55,185 bases of DNA from a virus, in IMG/VR virus record IMGVR_UViG_3300031673_004168, positions 1 through 55,185 of that record. One strand, written 5' to 3'. The notes beneath the pieces are model-generated. The model was not told the DNA's origin. It searched no databases and saw only the letters and a program-made list of their open reading frames with translations. A program made the position numbers and the translations under genes. Below are positions 22,501-31,626 of the stretch, in pieces; position 1 is the stretch's first letter; each line of letters starts with the position of its first letter.

Positions 22501-23795
22501 GTGGAACTGGTACTGAAATTCCAACTACAGTCTCTCCGACATTCACGACACCTAATCTTGGAACACCATCGGCATTAGTCGGAACAAATATTTCTGGTAC
22601 TGGTGCGAACTTTACAGCAGGTACAGTATCCACAATTACAGGCTTAGCCCCCGACACACAGAACACTTACGCTCGAACACAATATTTAATACCTTACGCT
22701 TCATCAACGACAGCTTTTGGCGAGATAGCCATAGGCACTGACGGTCAAGTTTTGACTTCAGGCGGTGCGGGAGTTGCGCCTAGTTTTGAAGACGCGGCAG
22801 GTGGTTCAACTGCAACACGAGAAGAAGTCAACTCATTACTCAATGCTTACCGAATAGCGGTAAATGGGTCTTTGGTAAAGTTTAATCTTATGGACGGTAT
22901 CATGGACGAGTTTGAGGACGAAAGCGGCGTAGATACTGGCACATCTACAAACGAAGACTATGACAGTTCAAATGATTTATACAGTCCTGATGTAGTAGAG
23001 ACGAAATCTATCAGTCAAGAGACCAGCAATGACTATGTTCAACAAGGTGATGTTGGCGGGCAAGAACGTAGAAATGCACAAAGTTTTACGCTATCTGCGC
23101 AGAAAACCATTGATGCTATTGGCATAGAATTGGATGCAAATTCGGGTTCCCCGTCAGGTGATGTTACGATACGAATAGAAACTGACAGTTCTAACGTGCC
23201 ATCAGGCACTTTGGCGAATGTAAATGCCACAAAAGCAGTAACTGTCACAGCGAGTCAATGGAACAAGTTTTCCTTTGATACTCCTTTTTCGTTATCTTCC
23301 GGAACGTATTGGATAGTTTTCACTTGTGCAGACCAATCAAACAATGCTTATTGGACTTGGAAAACAAGCACATCAAGCTTATACGCTGGCGGTAACATGG
23401 CATATTCTACAGATGGCGGAAGCTCTTGGACTGCTTTAGGAACATACGACCAGACATTCCGAGTTTACACAGACGAACCCGGCAACATGACGCTTGTATC
23501 AAATTCTACCGAAGCTGAAGCGAATCCTGACACGGTGAGAATCGTAGTCTTTGAAGAAGACGTTGACGCTATTACTGAAAATACCGACTTGAAAGCCTAC
23601 GCCTCAAGGGACAACGGAGGAAATTGGGTACAGGCAACCTTAACTGACGAAGGCGATTACGAATCAGGACAAAGATTATTGACTGGTGAAGCAGATGTGT
23701 CAGGTCAGGCAAGTGATAAAACGGTTAAATGGAAAGTAGAAACCTTAAACGAAAAAGACTGTAAGATACATGGTATAGGATATTTATTAAAATAA
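19539..23795 (+). CDS. Long tail or head fibre (1418 aa)
   Basis: The front holds a fibre-type GDTMTGPL motif near residue 29. Then come repeated GNVGIGTT(S/A)P-like units (about residues 115-570), the triple-helical shaft pattern of many fibres. Two long copies of a TEWSSTVPYLTLHNTTEEDT-containing module lie at about 213-305 and 390-480. The end (SFTLSAQKTIDAIGIELDAN, SSGTYWIVFTCADQS) is a jelly-roll-like carbohydrate-binding domain. It probably binds a surface glycan. The sugar island starts 320 bases later, so fibre and glycan genes may be linked. Confidence 0.85.
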   Translation: MISEHLKEHEILGIKGNTDSRYVNISGDTMTGPLIVQGAITGTSLTDGTATLSSGNLTGMGNITGDDVDLSLGTGNITTSGLATVDDILLPNGGTVGTATYKWLFDETNGDITATGNVGIGTTSPEYILDINGGTNDNDSTIRIGNSDDTTILWIAGTRGAYGYNRSANLFTLQAGVGKSLTFNTGASTFGNNERMRITSDGNVGIGETDPETLTEWSSTVPYLTLHNTTEEDTDYGRESRIIAKGEQSGTEETTLGYLEFAHDGTGDDQKGIFTLALNDGTDGDTPTAVMTVDSAGNVGIGTTAPGANLEVGGSANEKLRLVDTNSDGNPFLSFYQSTAERARIQYLDSGDQMYFYSQKKFSFRPQNVEAMVIDDGGNVGIGDTSPSTLTEWSSTVPYLTLHNTTEEDTDYGRESRIIAKGEQSGTEETTLGYLEFAHDGTGDDEKGIFTLKLNDGTDGDTPTSVVTVDSAGNVGIGTTGPGAPLHINSTSGESIALLILESDVSGGGYNEIQSKVVGGLNFGGIRFYAESGAYDSSIRFVTQTASDSLTEQMVIQHDGNVGIGVTDPDTKLEILNGGTQAKLSYDATNYITLATQSDGDLTIDSNKTSYVLDLGDGTIETTGADWVKDTHIDWGTGANQVSAADVPVTILSGATYDDIQNFIDTTQSAGIISGGEVTVNSPEDGMVDVAAGTGMIRSADTTTSPLLFFDWDATENVELTDNVLNYIIMNYHATTPFVSVITSLEDYDKNTQIPIDIVFRKGDEVEIDGSAGMFLPNYKQNMWHRLIHRGIEQINGTALVAESGTRYLTITEGIYYYWVESVVDAIDTTGAGRFKPVYRDGGTGWTYGAEAQQFSNILYDDGDGTPGDIGVAKYATYYVYQCLEGDMYIQYGQGQNNTLTIAQNEDIPSPPNYLDKWATLRAKIIILNGATNATSISNYSSTAFTSYAAGVHSELTGLAWTSSGHTGTATRLAGFEGAGAASEYTMSGTGTEIPTTVSPTFTTPNLGTPSALVGTNISGTGANFTAGTVSTITGLAPDTQNTYARTQYLIPYASSTTAFGEIAIGTDGQVLTSGGAGVAPSFEDAAGGSTATREEVNSLLNAYRIAVNGSLVKFNLMDGIMDEFEDESGVDTGTSTNEDYDSSNDLYSPDVVETKSISQETSNDYVQQGDVGGQERRNAQSFTLSAQKTIDAIGIELDANSGSPSGDVTIRIETDSSNVPSGTLANVNATKAVTVTASQWNKFSFDTPFSLSSGTYWIVFTCADQSNNAYWTWKTSTSSLYAGGNMAYSTDGGSSWTALGTYDQTFRVYTDEPGNMTLVSNSTEAEANPDTVRIVVFEEDVDAITENTDLKAYASRDNGGNWVQATLTDEGDYESGQRLLTGEADVSGQASDKTVKWKVETLNEKDCKIHGIGYLLK
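19884..21232 (+). repeat. Fibre DNA repeats: six 17-mers and one long pair
   Basis: GGCAACGTCGGCATAGG occurs at 19884, 20142, 20427, 20670 and 21216, and with one change (ATCGG) at 20955. A 273-base segment at 20178-20450 recurs at 20706-20978 with few differences. The 17-mer is GC-rich and nearly invariant even at silent positions, which suggests recent spread or recombination rather than protein selection only. Confidence 0.85.
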
Positions 23796-23806
23796 AGGAG
23801 AAACAC

Positions 23807-24094
23807 ATGGAAAAAACATTCGCATTAGTTCCAGACCAAAGCGACAAAACAGAACGAGATGATGTAGCAGTAAAAGTTACTGTCGAAAAAACGTTTGTTG
23901 AAGACACTATCAGGACGGCAACCGATATCAAAAATGAAAAAGCCCGACTTTTAACAAAACGTGATGTCATTGACGCAGAAATAGCAGTACTCGACGCTGA
24001 ACTGGTGTCGTATTACGTTGAGGCGGATAAATACGAAATTGTTCCGGTTGTGATACCGGAGGAAGAACCTGTCGAGGAAATTATTAAATCTTAA
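23807..24094 (+). CDS. Small coiled-coil protein after the fibre (95 aa)
   Basis: Begins MEKTFALVPDQSDKTERDD and has a helix KNEKARLLTKRDVIDAEIAV with heptad pattern, then an acidic end. It could trimerise or cap the fibre, as small genes after fibres often do; this is inference from position. Confidence 0.55.
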   Translation: MEKTFALVPDQSDKTERDDVAVKVTVEKTFVEDTIRTATDIKNEKARLLTKRDVIDAEIAVLDAELVSYYVEADKYEIVPVVIPEEEPVEEIIKS

Positions 24095-24114
24095 ATTTTA
24101 GGAGGGCATAGGGC

Positions 24115-27100
24115 ATGGCTAATAGCGAAAACACAGGCAAACCAAGAATACTCTTAATCGGAGATTCTGCATCACTCCATACTGGCATGGGAATAGCCGT
24201 CAAGGAAATAGCAACACGTCTTTATCGTATGGATAAATACGAAATAAGAACTTTCGGTTGGTTTGCACATACAGCAGAACAACGTGGCGTTAAATGGAAT
24301 TTTCCATGGCGACAATATACTACTTCAGACCATACAAGATCTTATGGACATCCTCAAGGATACCCTGCTGAACCTAATTGGGAATCGTGTCCAATGGTTA
24401 AGGTAATAGACGATTATAAGCCTGATGTTGTTATCGTTATCGGCGATTATTGGATGGCGGACTTCATTTTAGACATGCCGAACAGAAGACAAACTAAGAT
24501 AATTTGGGAATTTCCAATCGATGGAAAACCTGTCCCCAAGTCATGGATAAAGACTTTCAAAAAAGCCGACATACCGATAGTAATGTCAGAGTTTGCGGAA
24601 CAAGCAATAAAAGACGTTGATGAATATTTTAAAGTTGAACGCAACCCAAGAGGATTAGATACAAGCATATTCTTTCCACAGACATTAGACAGACCAAAAG
24701 ATTTTCTAAGAAAGAATTTCATGCCTTCCGCAATAGGCAGATTTGTAGTAGGAGTTTTTAATAGGTTTCAGGACAGAAAACAAATAGGTAGGGCAATAGA
24801 AGCATTTAGCAAATTTATTAAGAAATATAAACATGACGATTGTGATTTATATATTCATTGCGACCTTAATGATTCCGCAAGTATCCAACAAGGTAAAACT
24901 CTTATAGGCGAAGATGGACTTTTAAAACGATACGGACTTGACGGAAAGATTCTGTTTAATAAAAACATTACAGTTGAACAAGGCATTTCTGCACCAGAAC
25001 TTGCGGCGACTTATAATTGTTGTGATGTTATTTTGAATACTACACAAGGCGAGGGATGGGGTCTCTCGATTTTGGAAAGTTTAGCTTGTGGCGTTCCAAA
25101 TATAGCTACAAATTACACTACACCACATGAATTTGCAAAGTCAGGTGGCATAAAACTTATAGACGTTATCACTACAATAACTGGAATGTATAACGTGGAA
25201 AGAGCCTTAGCCGATACAGACCACGCCGCTGATTTGCTCGAAGAACTTTACAGGTCGCCATCTACAAGAAAAGATATGGGAATAAAATGTGCTGAATGGG
25301 CAAAACAGTTTAATTGGGAAAATAATATACAGAACTGGGTATCGTATATTGAGAGATGTTTAAAGGGTACGGAATATAAAGCTATTTCCAAGACCAAAGA
25401 GAGGGTACTCGACCTTGAACCTAACGTAAACATTCAAGGTGCTGTATTCGAGAACACAGGGTTTAGTATAGTTACAAAAAACCTTGCCAAAGCATTAGAT
25501 GCCGTAGGCGTAAACGTAAGCCTCGAACCAAGAGTTCCACATCTTGCCAAGTTTTTTAAAGTTGAAGACCAAATAACTGAACTCATAAGCAAAGAAAAGA
25601 ATACCGTATTTGAGTTTATAAACCATATGGGGCAAGAACAACTCGAAAGACTTCCTGCAAGTAAAGCCAAATATAAAATAGCGTATTTCCCGTGGGAACT
25701 TACAAATATCAAAAACGAATGGGTAGACGGATTAAATAAATACGCAGACGCAGTATGGTGCAATTCACAGTTTACATCTGATATTTATAAGAACGCAGGT
25801 ATACAGGAAGATAAACTATTTGTGATTCCAAATGGCAAATGTTTGCCAGAAGTTGAAAGAAACCGAGACGTAGAAGATAAAACATACAAGTTTCTATGTG
25901 TAGGAAATCTCGGGGATAAACGCAAGAACGTAGAAACTCTTATCCAATCCTACCTTAGTGAGTTTAGTAGCGATGACGATGTGGAACTTATTTTGAAATC
26001 ACAGCCAGGTCATCTTGATAGCGACCCTACAGAACTCGTTGAATTTCTATCGAGAACAAAACAAAAAGCTCCTAAAATAACAGTTATTCACGAAGATTAC
26101 ACAGATAAAGCGTTGGCACAGCTTATGGCAGATTGCGATTGTTTTGTTACAGCAAGTCATGCTGAAGGATTTTGTGCGCCGATTTTGGAGGCAACTTCAA
26201 TAGGTATGCCAGTAATAGCACCTATGTATGGCGGGTATTTAGAGTTTGCACAGAATGGTAAGTTTTTTGGCGTTGCAGTAGACATATCAGAAGCAACCAA
26301 ATCGCCAGTATATTATTACAATTCCAAATGGTCGAATGTTAAGTTTAAAGAACTAATGCGAGTTATGCGTGAAGTCTTTGTAAACAAAGTTTTACCAGAT
26401 GGTGTTAATTATGTTCCTGACCATACTTGGGAAAACACAGCTACAAAGATGAAAAACGAGCTAAAAAACGTAGCCAAACGTGCTTCACAAAAAAAGGTTA
26501 AGATATATTATCATAACTTCGCTTACAACCTTTGGAATAACGACAACAAGCTAAACTTTGTAAGGTATGCACCTTCTAACATAGAGTTCGTAGACGATTT
26601 TGAAAGTGCGGATTTGCAAATAATAGACATTACAAGACTTAGCGATAAACACAACATCAAATGTAAAAATTATATAGCTCTGATGCACTGTTTTGGCGAA
26701 TGGTCTAATGAGAATGCAATGTATTATTCAGATATTTTTGAAAATGCAGTTATGGTTTATTCCCATTTAGATTTAAAGGGCATAATGACAGGTTCGGATA
26801 AATGGACAGAGAAAGAGTTTGACAAAAAGATAAACTTTGTTCGTGGACCGTGGGGAGTTGACGAAGACTTGTTTTTTAACATGGGAAACAATCCAAAAGC
26901 ATATACTATGCTAACAACAGGTGCAGTAGCTCCTACCGAAGCCATAGCAGAATGTTTGTATTCTTGTCAAGCTGTAAAAGGCAAACTTCTTCATGTCGGT
27001 CCGAATATGTTTCCAAACGCAGAAGGATATTTGAATACACGCAACCTAACTATACGAGAAATGTGTGCTTCATATTCGTTGAGTTTTTATACGAACTCTA

Positions 27101-27411
27101 TGAGAAGGATTGAAGGATTTGAAAAAACTTTTTCGGAGGGTGTACTTTCAGGGTCTCGTCCGATATGCTTTGATACTCCACTTTATAGGCATTGGTATAA
27201 AGACATTCCTTTGTATGTAAAAGAAGGAACTCCCGATGAAGTAATAAAAGAACTTATAGATATATTCAAATCTCCATATAAACCAATAACAGAAGTAGAA
27301 AAACAATTTGTAATAGACAATTTCTCTTGGATAAAGGTATCTAAGAATTTCTGGAAAAACTTCAAGAAGATTTGGAGGTCAAAAGATGACAAATCTAATG
27401 GACTGGTCTAA
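24115..27411 (+). CDS. Multi-domain glycosyltransferase (1098 aa)
   Basis: It contains at least two GT-B glycosyltransferase units of the GT4 type. Unit 1 (about 1-430) starts ILLIGDSASLHTGMGIAVKE and has the donor-site NTTQGEGWGLSILESLACGV. Unit 2 (about 435-780) has VFENTGFSIVTKNLAKAL and SHAEGFCAPILEATSIGMPV. A third, more divergent GT-B-like part (about 790-1098) ends in RIEGFEKTFSEGVLSG. The E-x7-E pattern binds the NDP-sugar phosphate. It may add two or more sugars in turn. It is the first gene of the sugar island and overlaps the next by 26 bases. Confidence 0.85.
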   Translation: MANSENTGKPRILLIGDSASLHTGMGIAVKEIATRLYRMDKYEIRTFGWFAHTAEQRGVKWNFPWRQYTTSDHTRSYGHPQGYPAEPNWESCPMVKVIDDYKPDVVIVIGDYWMADFILDMPNRRQTKIIWEFPIDGKPVPKSWIKTFKKADIPIVMSEFAEQAIKDVDEYFKVERNPRGLDTSIFFPQTLDRPKDFLRKNFMPSAIGRFVVGVFNRFQDRKQIGRAIEAFSKFIKKYKHDDCDLYIHCDLNDSASIQQGKTLIGEDGLLKRYGLDGKILFNKNITVEQGISAPELAATYNCCDVILNTTQGEGWGLSILESLACGVPNIATNYTTPHEFAKSGGIKLIDVITTITGMYNVERALADTDHAADLLEELYRSPSTRKDMGIKCAEWAKQFNWENNIQNWVSYIERCLKGTEYKAISKTKERVLDLEPNVNIQGAVFENTGFSIVTKNLAKALDAVGVNVSLEPRVPHLAKFFKVEDQITELISKEKNTVFEFINHMGQEQLERLPASKAKYKIAYFPWELTNIKNEWVDGLNKYADAVWCNSQFTSDIYKNAGIQEDKLFVIPNGKCLPEVERNRDVEDKTYKFLCVGNLGDKRKNVETLIQSYLSEFSSDDDVELILKSQPGHLDSDPTELVEFLSRTKQKAPKITVIHEDYTDKALAQLMADCDCFVTASHAEGFCAPILEATSIGMPVIAPMYGGYLEFAQNGKFFGVAVDISEATKSPVYYYNSKWSNVKFKELMRVMREVFVNKVLPDGVNYVPDHTWENTATKMKNELKNVAKRASQKKVKIYYHNFAYNLWNNDNKLNFVRYAPSNIEFVDDFESADLQIIDITRLSDKHNIKCKNYIALMHCFGEWSNENAMYYSDIFENAVMVYSHLDLKGIMTGSDKWTEKEFDKKINFVRGPWGVDEDLFFNMGNNPKAYTMLTTGAVAPTEAIAECLYSCQAVKGKLLHVGPNMFPNAEGYLNTRNLTIREMCASYSLSFYTNSMRRIEGFEKTFSEGVLSGSRPICFDTPLYRHWYKDIPLYVKEGTPDEVIKELIDIFKSPYKPITEVEKQFVIDNFSWIKVSKNFWKNFKKIWRSKDDKSNGLV

Positions 27412-28444
27412 AGAAAAGAAAATAGCGTTTTTATCACCATACAACACGCCAAGAGGAAGATTAAATAAAGAGATAGTAAACGGAATTACTGGAGTGCCGT
27501 TTACATTTAAAGAAGAAGGTGCGGACTTTTATTGGTATCACGATATTAAGAACTTACCACATGACGAGTTAGTAGAAATATTTAATCAATATGATATTTG
27601 GATTTATCCAGTATATCCTGAATATTTCGATATGGTTATAAATATTCGTGATGAATATAAGGGTAAAATAATTGGCGTAACTGATATTCAAACACATCAA
27701 TTAAGTTATTGGAATTTACCTGACCTATCAAAGTTTGTATCTGCCGTTAATTGTTATGACGCAATAATGGCAACTAACCAAGACGAAGTAGAGACTTTCA
27801 GAGGGTGTCTTAAAGATAAGAAGAAAATAGAATACACAGGTTGGAGTTTGTATCCTAACGAAATTCACACTAAATATTTTAGACCTAAAGAACAAAGGGA
27901 CAAGAATTTGGTAAGCGTAGGCATATCAAACCCAGGCGATTTCAATAGAGATATATTAACAAACCTTACAGTCTACAATGAACTCAAAAAACTTAAACCT
28001 GAAATAAAAGGGTTTATGTATTATGTAACACCAAACAAAGTTTCAGGGCTAAGGGAAATTGTAACAAAAATTGGGTGCAAAGATTTCGCTTTGGTTACAG
28101 AACTTCCTTACGATGTTTCAATGGACTATCTGTCAAAAGCATATTTAGCGATACATATGTATACATTTAAAGTTGTAGGAAGATTAGCTCAAGATTGTGC
28201 GGCTTTAGGTGTGCCTATGGTAGGAACAATAGCTAACCTTCCGAATAGGTTATGTTTCCCAGATACCAGCGTGTTCGATTATGACGTAAAAAGTGCCGTA
28301 AAATTAGCCTATGACCTTTTAAATGACGAAGGACTTTACGACCACGTATCAGATAAAGCAAGACAAACAGCATATTCTTTTTATGGATTAGAAGCTACAA
28401 GAGACAGAATTTTAAAACTTTTACAGCAGAACAACTTAGCATAA
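27386..28444 (+). CDS. Glycosyltransferase-like protein (352 aa)
   Basis: GT-B-like fold: front KIAFLSPYNTPRGRLNKEIV, middle KNLVSVGISNPGDFNRDIL and donor-side LAIHMYTFKVVGRLAQDCAA followed by LGVPMVGT. The usual EG..E signature is weak (VVGRLAQDCAALGVP takes its place), so it may be a divergent or non-classical member. It starts inside the end of the preceding glycosyltransferase gene. Confidence 0.65.
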   Translation: MTNLMDWSKEKKIAFLSPYNTPRGRLNKEIVNGITGVPFTFKEEGADFYWYHDIKNLPHDELVEIFNQYDIWIYPVYPEYFDMVINIRDEYKGKIIGVTDIQTHQLSYWNLPDLSKFVSAVNCYDAIMATNQDEVETFRGCLKDKKKIEYTGWSLYPNEIHTKYFRPKEQRDKNLVSVGISNPGDFNRDILTNLTVYNELKKLKPEIKGFMYYVTPNKVSGLREIVTKIGCKDFALVTELPYDVSMDYLSKAYLAIHMYTFKVVGRLAQDCAALGVPMVGTIANLPNRLCFPDTSVFDYDVKSAVKLAYDLLNDEGLYDHVSDKARQTAYSFYGLEATRDRILKLLQQNNLA

Positions 28445-28454
28445 AGGGGCATAC

Positions 28455-29030
28455 ATGATTAAAGACCAGTTGCTGGAAATCTTTGATAGGCACATGGCAG
28501 TTTTTTATGATTTTTACTTCTCGGAAAGTAATCTAAATTTAATAACAAAAGCATCACGTGCGATAGTAGATTGTTTTAAAAGAGATGGGGAAACCATTAT
28601 TTGTGGTAATGGTGGCAGTGCTTCCGATTCGCAACATTTTGCGGCAGAACTTGTGGGTAGGTTTGAAAAAGAAAGAAAAGCAATCAATGCCATAGCCATC
28701 ACAACAAACACTTCCATATTGACAGCTATCGGTAACGATTATAGTTTTGACGGTATATTTTCAAGACAGGTAGAAGCGATAGGAACAGACAAAGATGTTC
28801 TAATTGGCATTTCAACAAGTGGCAATTCAAAGAATGTTATAAAAGCATTTGATGTAGCTAATGCTAAAGGAATGTTCACAATTTCGCTAACTGGAAATGA
28901 CGGTGGTAGATTAAAAGAAGTTTCTGATTTAAACTTGAATGTTAATTGCGACAATACTGCTACTATACAAGAGATACATATAACTATAATTCACGCTATT
29001 TCAAAGATTGTTGAGGATTTATCATGTTAA
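28455..29030 (+). CDS. gmhA: Sedoheptulose 7-phosphate isomerase
   Basis: 191 residues, the normal length for GmhA. CGNGGSASDSQHFAAELVGR (about 50-69) is the family signature of the SIS fold and contains the catalytic-site residues. STSGNSKNVIKA (about 117-128) binds the phosphate, and the QEIHITIIHAI end holds the active-site Glu/His. It makes D-glycero-D-manno-heptose 7-phosphate, the first step of ADP- and GDP-heptose formation. HddC-like and HddA-like genes lie 5 kb downstream, so the GDP branch is indicated. Confidence 0.9.
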   Translation: MIKDQLLEIFDRHMAVFYDFYFSESNLNLITKASRAIVDCFKRDGETIICGNGGSASDSQHFAAELVGRFEKERKAINAIAITTNTSILTAIGNDYSFDGIFSRQVEAIGTDKDVLIGISTSGNSKNVIKAFDVANAKGMFTISLTGNDGGRLKEVSDLNLNVNCDNTATIQEIHITIIHAISKIVEDLSC

Positions 29031-30043
29031 ATAACGTGCTTTTAAGGGGCGAATTGGGAGACAACCAATCTTGTGGAATAGTAAATATAGGATTGTGTTA
29101 TGGATTCGAGAAGAATAACGTAAACGTAAGTATTGACCCGAAGTCTTTGTATGCAACTATTCCAAAATTTGCTACAGATAGAATAAGACGCAAACTTATG
29201 TTTGATACTGTAATAGAACACGGGTTACCACACCATATGCAAGGATTAGGCAAGAACAGACCGTGGAAACGTGTTGCATTAAACTTTTGGGACAGCGATT
29301 TAGTAACAAATGAAGCGGCGGATTGCTTGAACGAGTATGCGGATAAAATCATAGTGCATAGCGAATTTAATAAAAAAGGACTACTGAACGCAGGCGTTGA
29401 TAAAGAAATTGCGATTGGTGCGGCGGGAGTATTCACAGAACGATACAGAGGTATAGAAAAGAAACCAAAAGACAAGTTTAGGTTTGTATTCACAGGAGTG
29501 GCACAGGGAAGAAAGGGCGTACAGGAAGCCATATCAGCGTTTGAAGAAGTTCTTGGCGGCAAGAAAGACGTTGAACTGGTTATTAAAAGCAATTCATGGG
29601 GAAAACTATGCGATTATACTGTAAAAAGTGATAATGTCATAAGGATTTACGAAGAATTTCCACGTGGAAAGTTTATTGAGTTTATGACTAATGCGGATTG
29701 TTTTGTATGCCCATCTAAGGGTGATGGACTAAACTTCCCCGGGTTAGAAGCTATGGCTTGTGGTTTGCCTTTGGTAATGACAGATTTTGGTGGACCGACA
29801 GAATATTGCAATGAAAAAACTGGGTATCCAGTTAAATATGACCTTGTTGATTGTCATTATCTTCCAGGACATCAAGCGGAACCAGACATGGAGCATCTAA
29901 AAGAAACTCTACTTCACGTCTACAACAACCAAGAAGAAGCCAGAAACAAAGGCATGTACGGGTATAAATGGGCGCAAGAATATTGGGATTGGGAACATGA
30001 TTGTAAACGGTTAATTAACGCGTTGGAGGGTACGAATGATTGA
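29024..30043 (+). CDS. GT4-type glycosyltransferase
   Basis: 339 residues. The donor half is clear: FRFVFTGVAQGRKGVQEAIS, ELVIKSNSWG and CPSKGDGLNFPGLEAMACGL with the E-x7-E-like spacing of GT4. The acceptor half starts directly at the first codon and seems short. It resembles units of the 24115 protein. Acceptor and sugar unknown, with GDP-heptose a fair candidate donor. Overlaps gmhA by seven bases. Confidence 0.8.
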   Translation: MLNNVLLRGELGDNQSCGIVNIGLCYGFEKNNVNVSIDPKSLYATIPKFATDRIRRKLMFDTVIEHGLPHHMQGLGKNRPWKRVALNFWDSDLVTNEAADCLNEYADKIIVHSEFNKKGLLNAGVDKEIAIGAAGVFTERYRGIEKKPKDKFRFVFTGVAQGRKGVQEAISAFEEVLGGKKDVELVIKSNSWGKLCDYTVKSDNVIRIYEEFPRGKFIEFMTNADCFVCPSKGDGLNFPGLEAMACGLPLVMTDFGGPTEYCNEKTGYPVKYDLVDCHYLPGHQAEPDMEHLKETLLHVYNNQEEARNKGMYGYKWAQEYWDWEHDCKRLINALEGTND

Positions 30044-30602
30044 TTTAAAAGAGTTTAATTATGATGCAGACGGTAAAGTGAAGCTTCATTTGGGGTGTGG
30101 AAATCAAGACTATCACGATAATGGATTTATAAATGTAGACATAAGACCGCTTTCACACGTAGATATAATTACTGATTTGAATAAAGATATTGATTTGCTT
30201 GACAATTCTGTTGATGAAATAGTTGCTTATAGCGTTTTAGAACATTTTCCTATGGGGGATTTACATGGTGACGACCCATTTGCAAATTCAATCAGAATAT
30301 TAAAAGAATGGAAACGTATACTAAAAGACAGAGGTACTATAACTTGCAAAGTTCCAAACATGTTCGCTCTTTGTAATGATTATGTTAGAGGAAAAATAGA
30401 CGTTTTGGAGTTCTTCCGCTATGTTTACGGAGCGCAGAATTATCCTGCCAATGTGCATCTTGCAGGATTTGATAAAGTAGTTTTTTCAATGATTGCTGAA
30501 TTAGTCGGGTTTAAACATATGGAATTTTTACATCACGAAAAAGACGAAGATACTTTTAACGAATTAACAGATTGGGAAATGAGAGTGAGGTTCATAAAAT
30601 AA
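30036..30602 (+). CDS. Class I SAM methyltransferase
   Basis: 188 residues. Motif I KLHLGCGNQDY (about 15-25), INVDIRP (about 31), DEIVAYSVLEHFP (about 66-78) and WKRILKDRGTITCKVPN fit the Methyltransf_11-like group, common in O-antigen and capsule loci, where they methylate sugars. Shares one base with the next gene. Confidence 0.8.
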   Translation: MIDLKEFNYDADGKVKLHLGCGNQDYHDNGFINVDIRPLSHVDIITDLNKDIDLLDNSVDEIVAYSVLEHFPMGDLHGDDPFANSIRILKEWKRILKDRGTITCKVPNMFALCNDYVRGKIDVLEFFRYVYGAQNYPANVHLAGFDKVVFSMIAELVGFKHMEFLHHEKDEDTFNELTDWEMRVRFIK

Positions 30603-31102
30603 TGAGACCAGCATTAAAAGAAGCTAAAAGATTATTGAGTGGTAAGCAGAATTTGGTTGTTGCAGAGATAGGTGTATTGAGAGGCGAGAACGCAAGAGAG
30701 ATTTTAAGAGAGTGGAGCGAAGTTGAAAGATTGTATCTCATAGACAATTATTGTTGTGGTATGAATGAATTTGAAACCGCAAAGAAAATTATATATCCAT
30801 GGGTTAATAGATGCATTTGGATGCTTCAAGATTCAGTTGAGGCGATAAACGACATAGAAGATAATTTGTTGGATTGCGTATATATTGACGGCGACCATTC
30901 TTACGAAGGTGTCAAGCGAGATATATTAGCAAGCTGGGCTAAACTAAAGTCTGGCGGAGTTTTATGTGGGCATGATTATTCAACACGTTGGGACAGTCTT
31001 GCAGGTGCAGTAAAAGCCGTAGATGAGTTTGTTGCGGAAAACAAATTGGAATTATGGTCAGCGACTACTGGAAGTTCAAGCGATTGGGTGGTGGTTAAAT
31101 GA
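30602..31102 (+). CDS. Methyltransf_24-like methyltransferase
   Basis: 166 residues from ATG 30602 (TAATG overlap). VVAEIGVLRGENAREIL is motif I, LYLIDNY motif II, DCVYIDGDHSYEGVKRD the acidic loop, and GGVLCGHDY follows. Same architecture as the genes at 31099 and 13271. Probably O-methylates a sugar hydroxyl. Confidence 0.8.
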   Translation: MRPALKEAKRLLSGKQNLVVAEIGVLRGENAREILREWSEVERLYLIDNYCCGMNEFETAKKIIYPWVNRCIWMLQDSVEAINDIEDNLLDCVYIDGDHSYEGVKRDILASWAKLKSGGVLCGHDYSTRWDSLAGAVKAVDEFVAENKLELWSATTGSSSDWVVVK

Positions 31103-31593
31103 GGCTGGCAATAGAAGCTGTAATAAATCATTGTAAAAAAGATATAATCGGTGCTGAAGTTGGCGTTTACGAAGGCGGAAATGCAGTTGATATGTTAAAA
31201 AATGATAACATAAAAAAACTGTATTTAATTGATATAGTAGAATTTCCAAAACTAAAACAAAACATATCGCCTTTTCTTGACAAAATAAATTTGATGATAC
31301 CTATGTCTTCCGAAGATGCGTCCAAAAAAATAGCAGATAAAAGTTTAGATTTTGTTTATGTAGACGCAGACCATACTTACGAGAACTGCAAAAACGATTT
31401 AAACTTGTGGTGGGGTAAAGTTAAAGATAATGGAATTTTATGCGGTCATGATTTTTCAGTTGAAATGTTAGGAACTGTAAGGGCTATTGTAGAATTTGCA
31501 ATATCAAATAGATTATTATTAAATCATGTAAATACTTATGACCCTATACAAAAAACTTGTTCAAAAAGTGATTGGTGGATATACAAATGTTAA
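31099..31593 (+). CDS. Methyltransf_24-like methyltransferase, tandem paralogue
   Basis: 164 residues. IIGAEVGVYEGGNAVDML, LYLIDIV, DFVYVDADHTYENCKND and NGILCGHDF follow in the same order as in the preceding gene, which it overlaps by ATGA. The end SKSDWWIYKC recurs as SDWWVYK in the 13271 protein. A tandem duplication with drift is likely, perhaps for methylation at different positions. Confidence 0.8.
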   Translation: MRLAIEAVINHCKKDIIGAEVGVYEGGNAVDMLKNDNIKKLYLIDIVEFPKLKQNISPFLDKINLMIPMSSEDASKKIADKSLDFVYVDADHTYENCKNDLNLWWGKVKDNGILCGHDFSVEMLGTVRAIVEFAISNRLLLNHVNTYDPIQKTCSKSDWWIYKC

Positions 31594-31626
31594 ATAATTT
31601 TAAATCGAAAGTTGAGAATAAATAAT

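Noticed and set aside
28514-29592. Leftward frames opposite gmhA and the next glycosyltransferase
   Set aside because: Residue composition is low-complexity Ser/Phe/Leu without motifs; the rightward genes explain the sequence.
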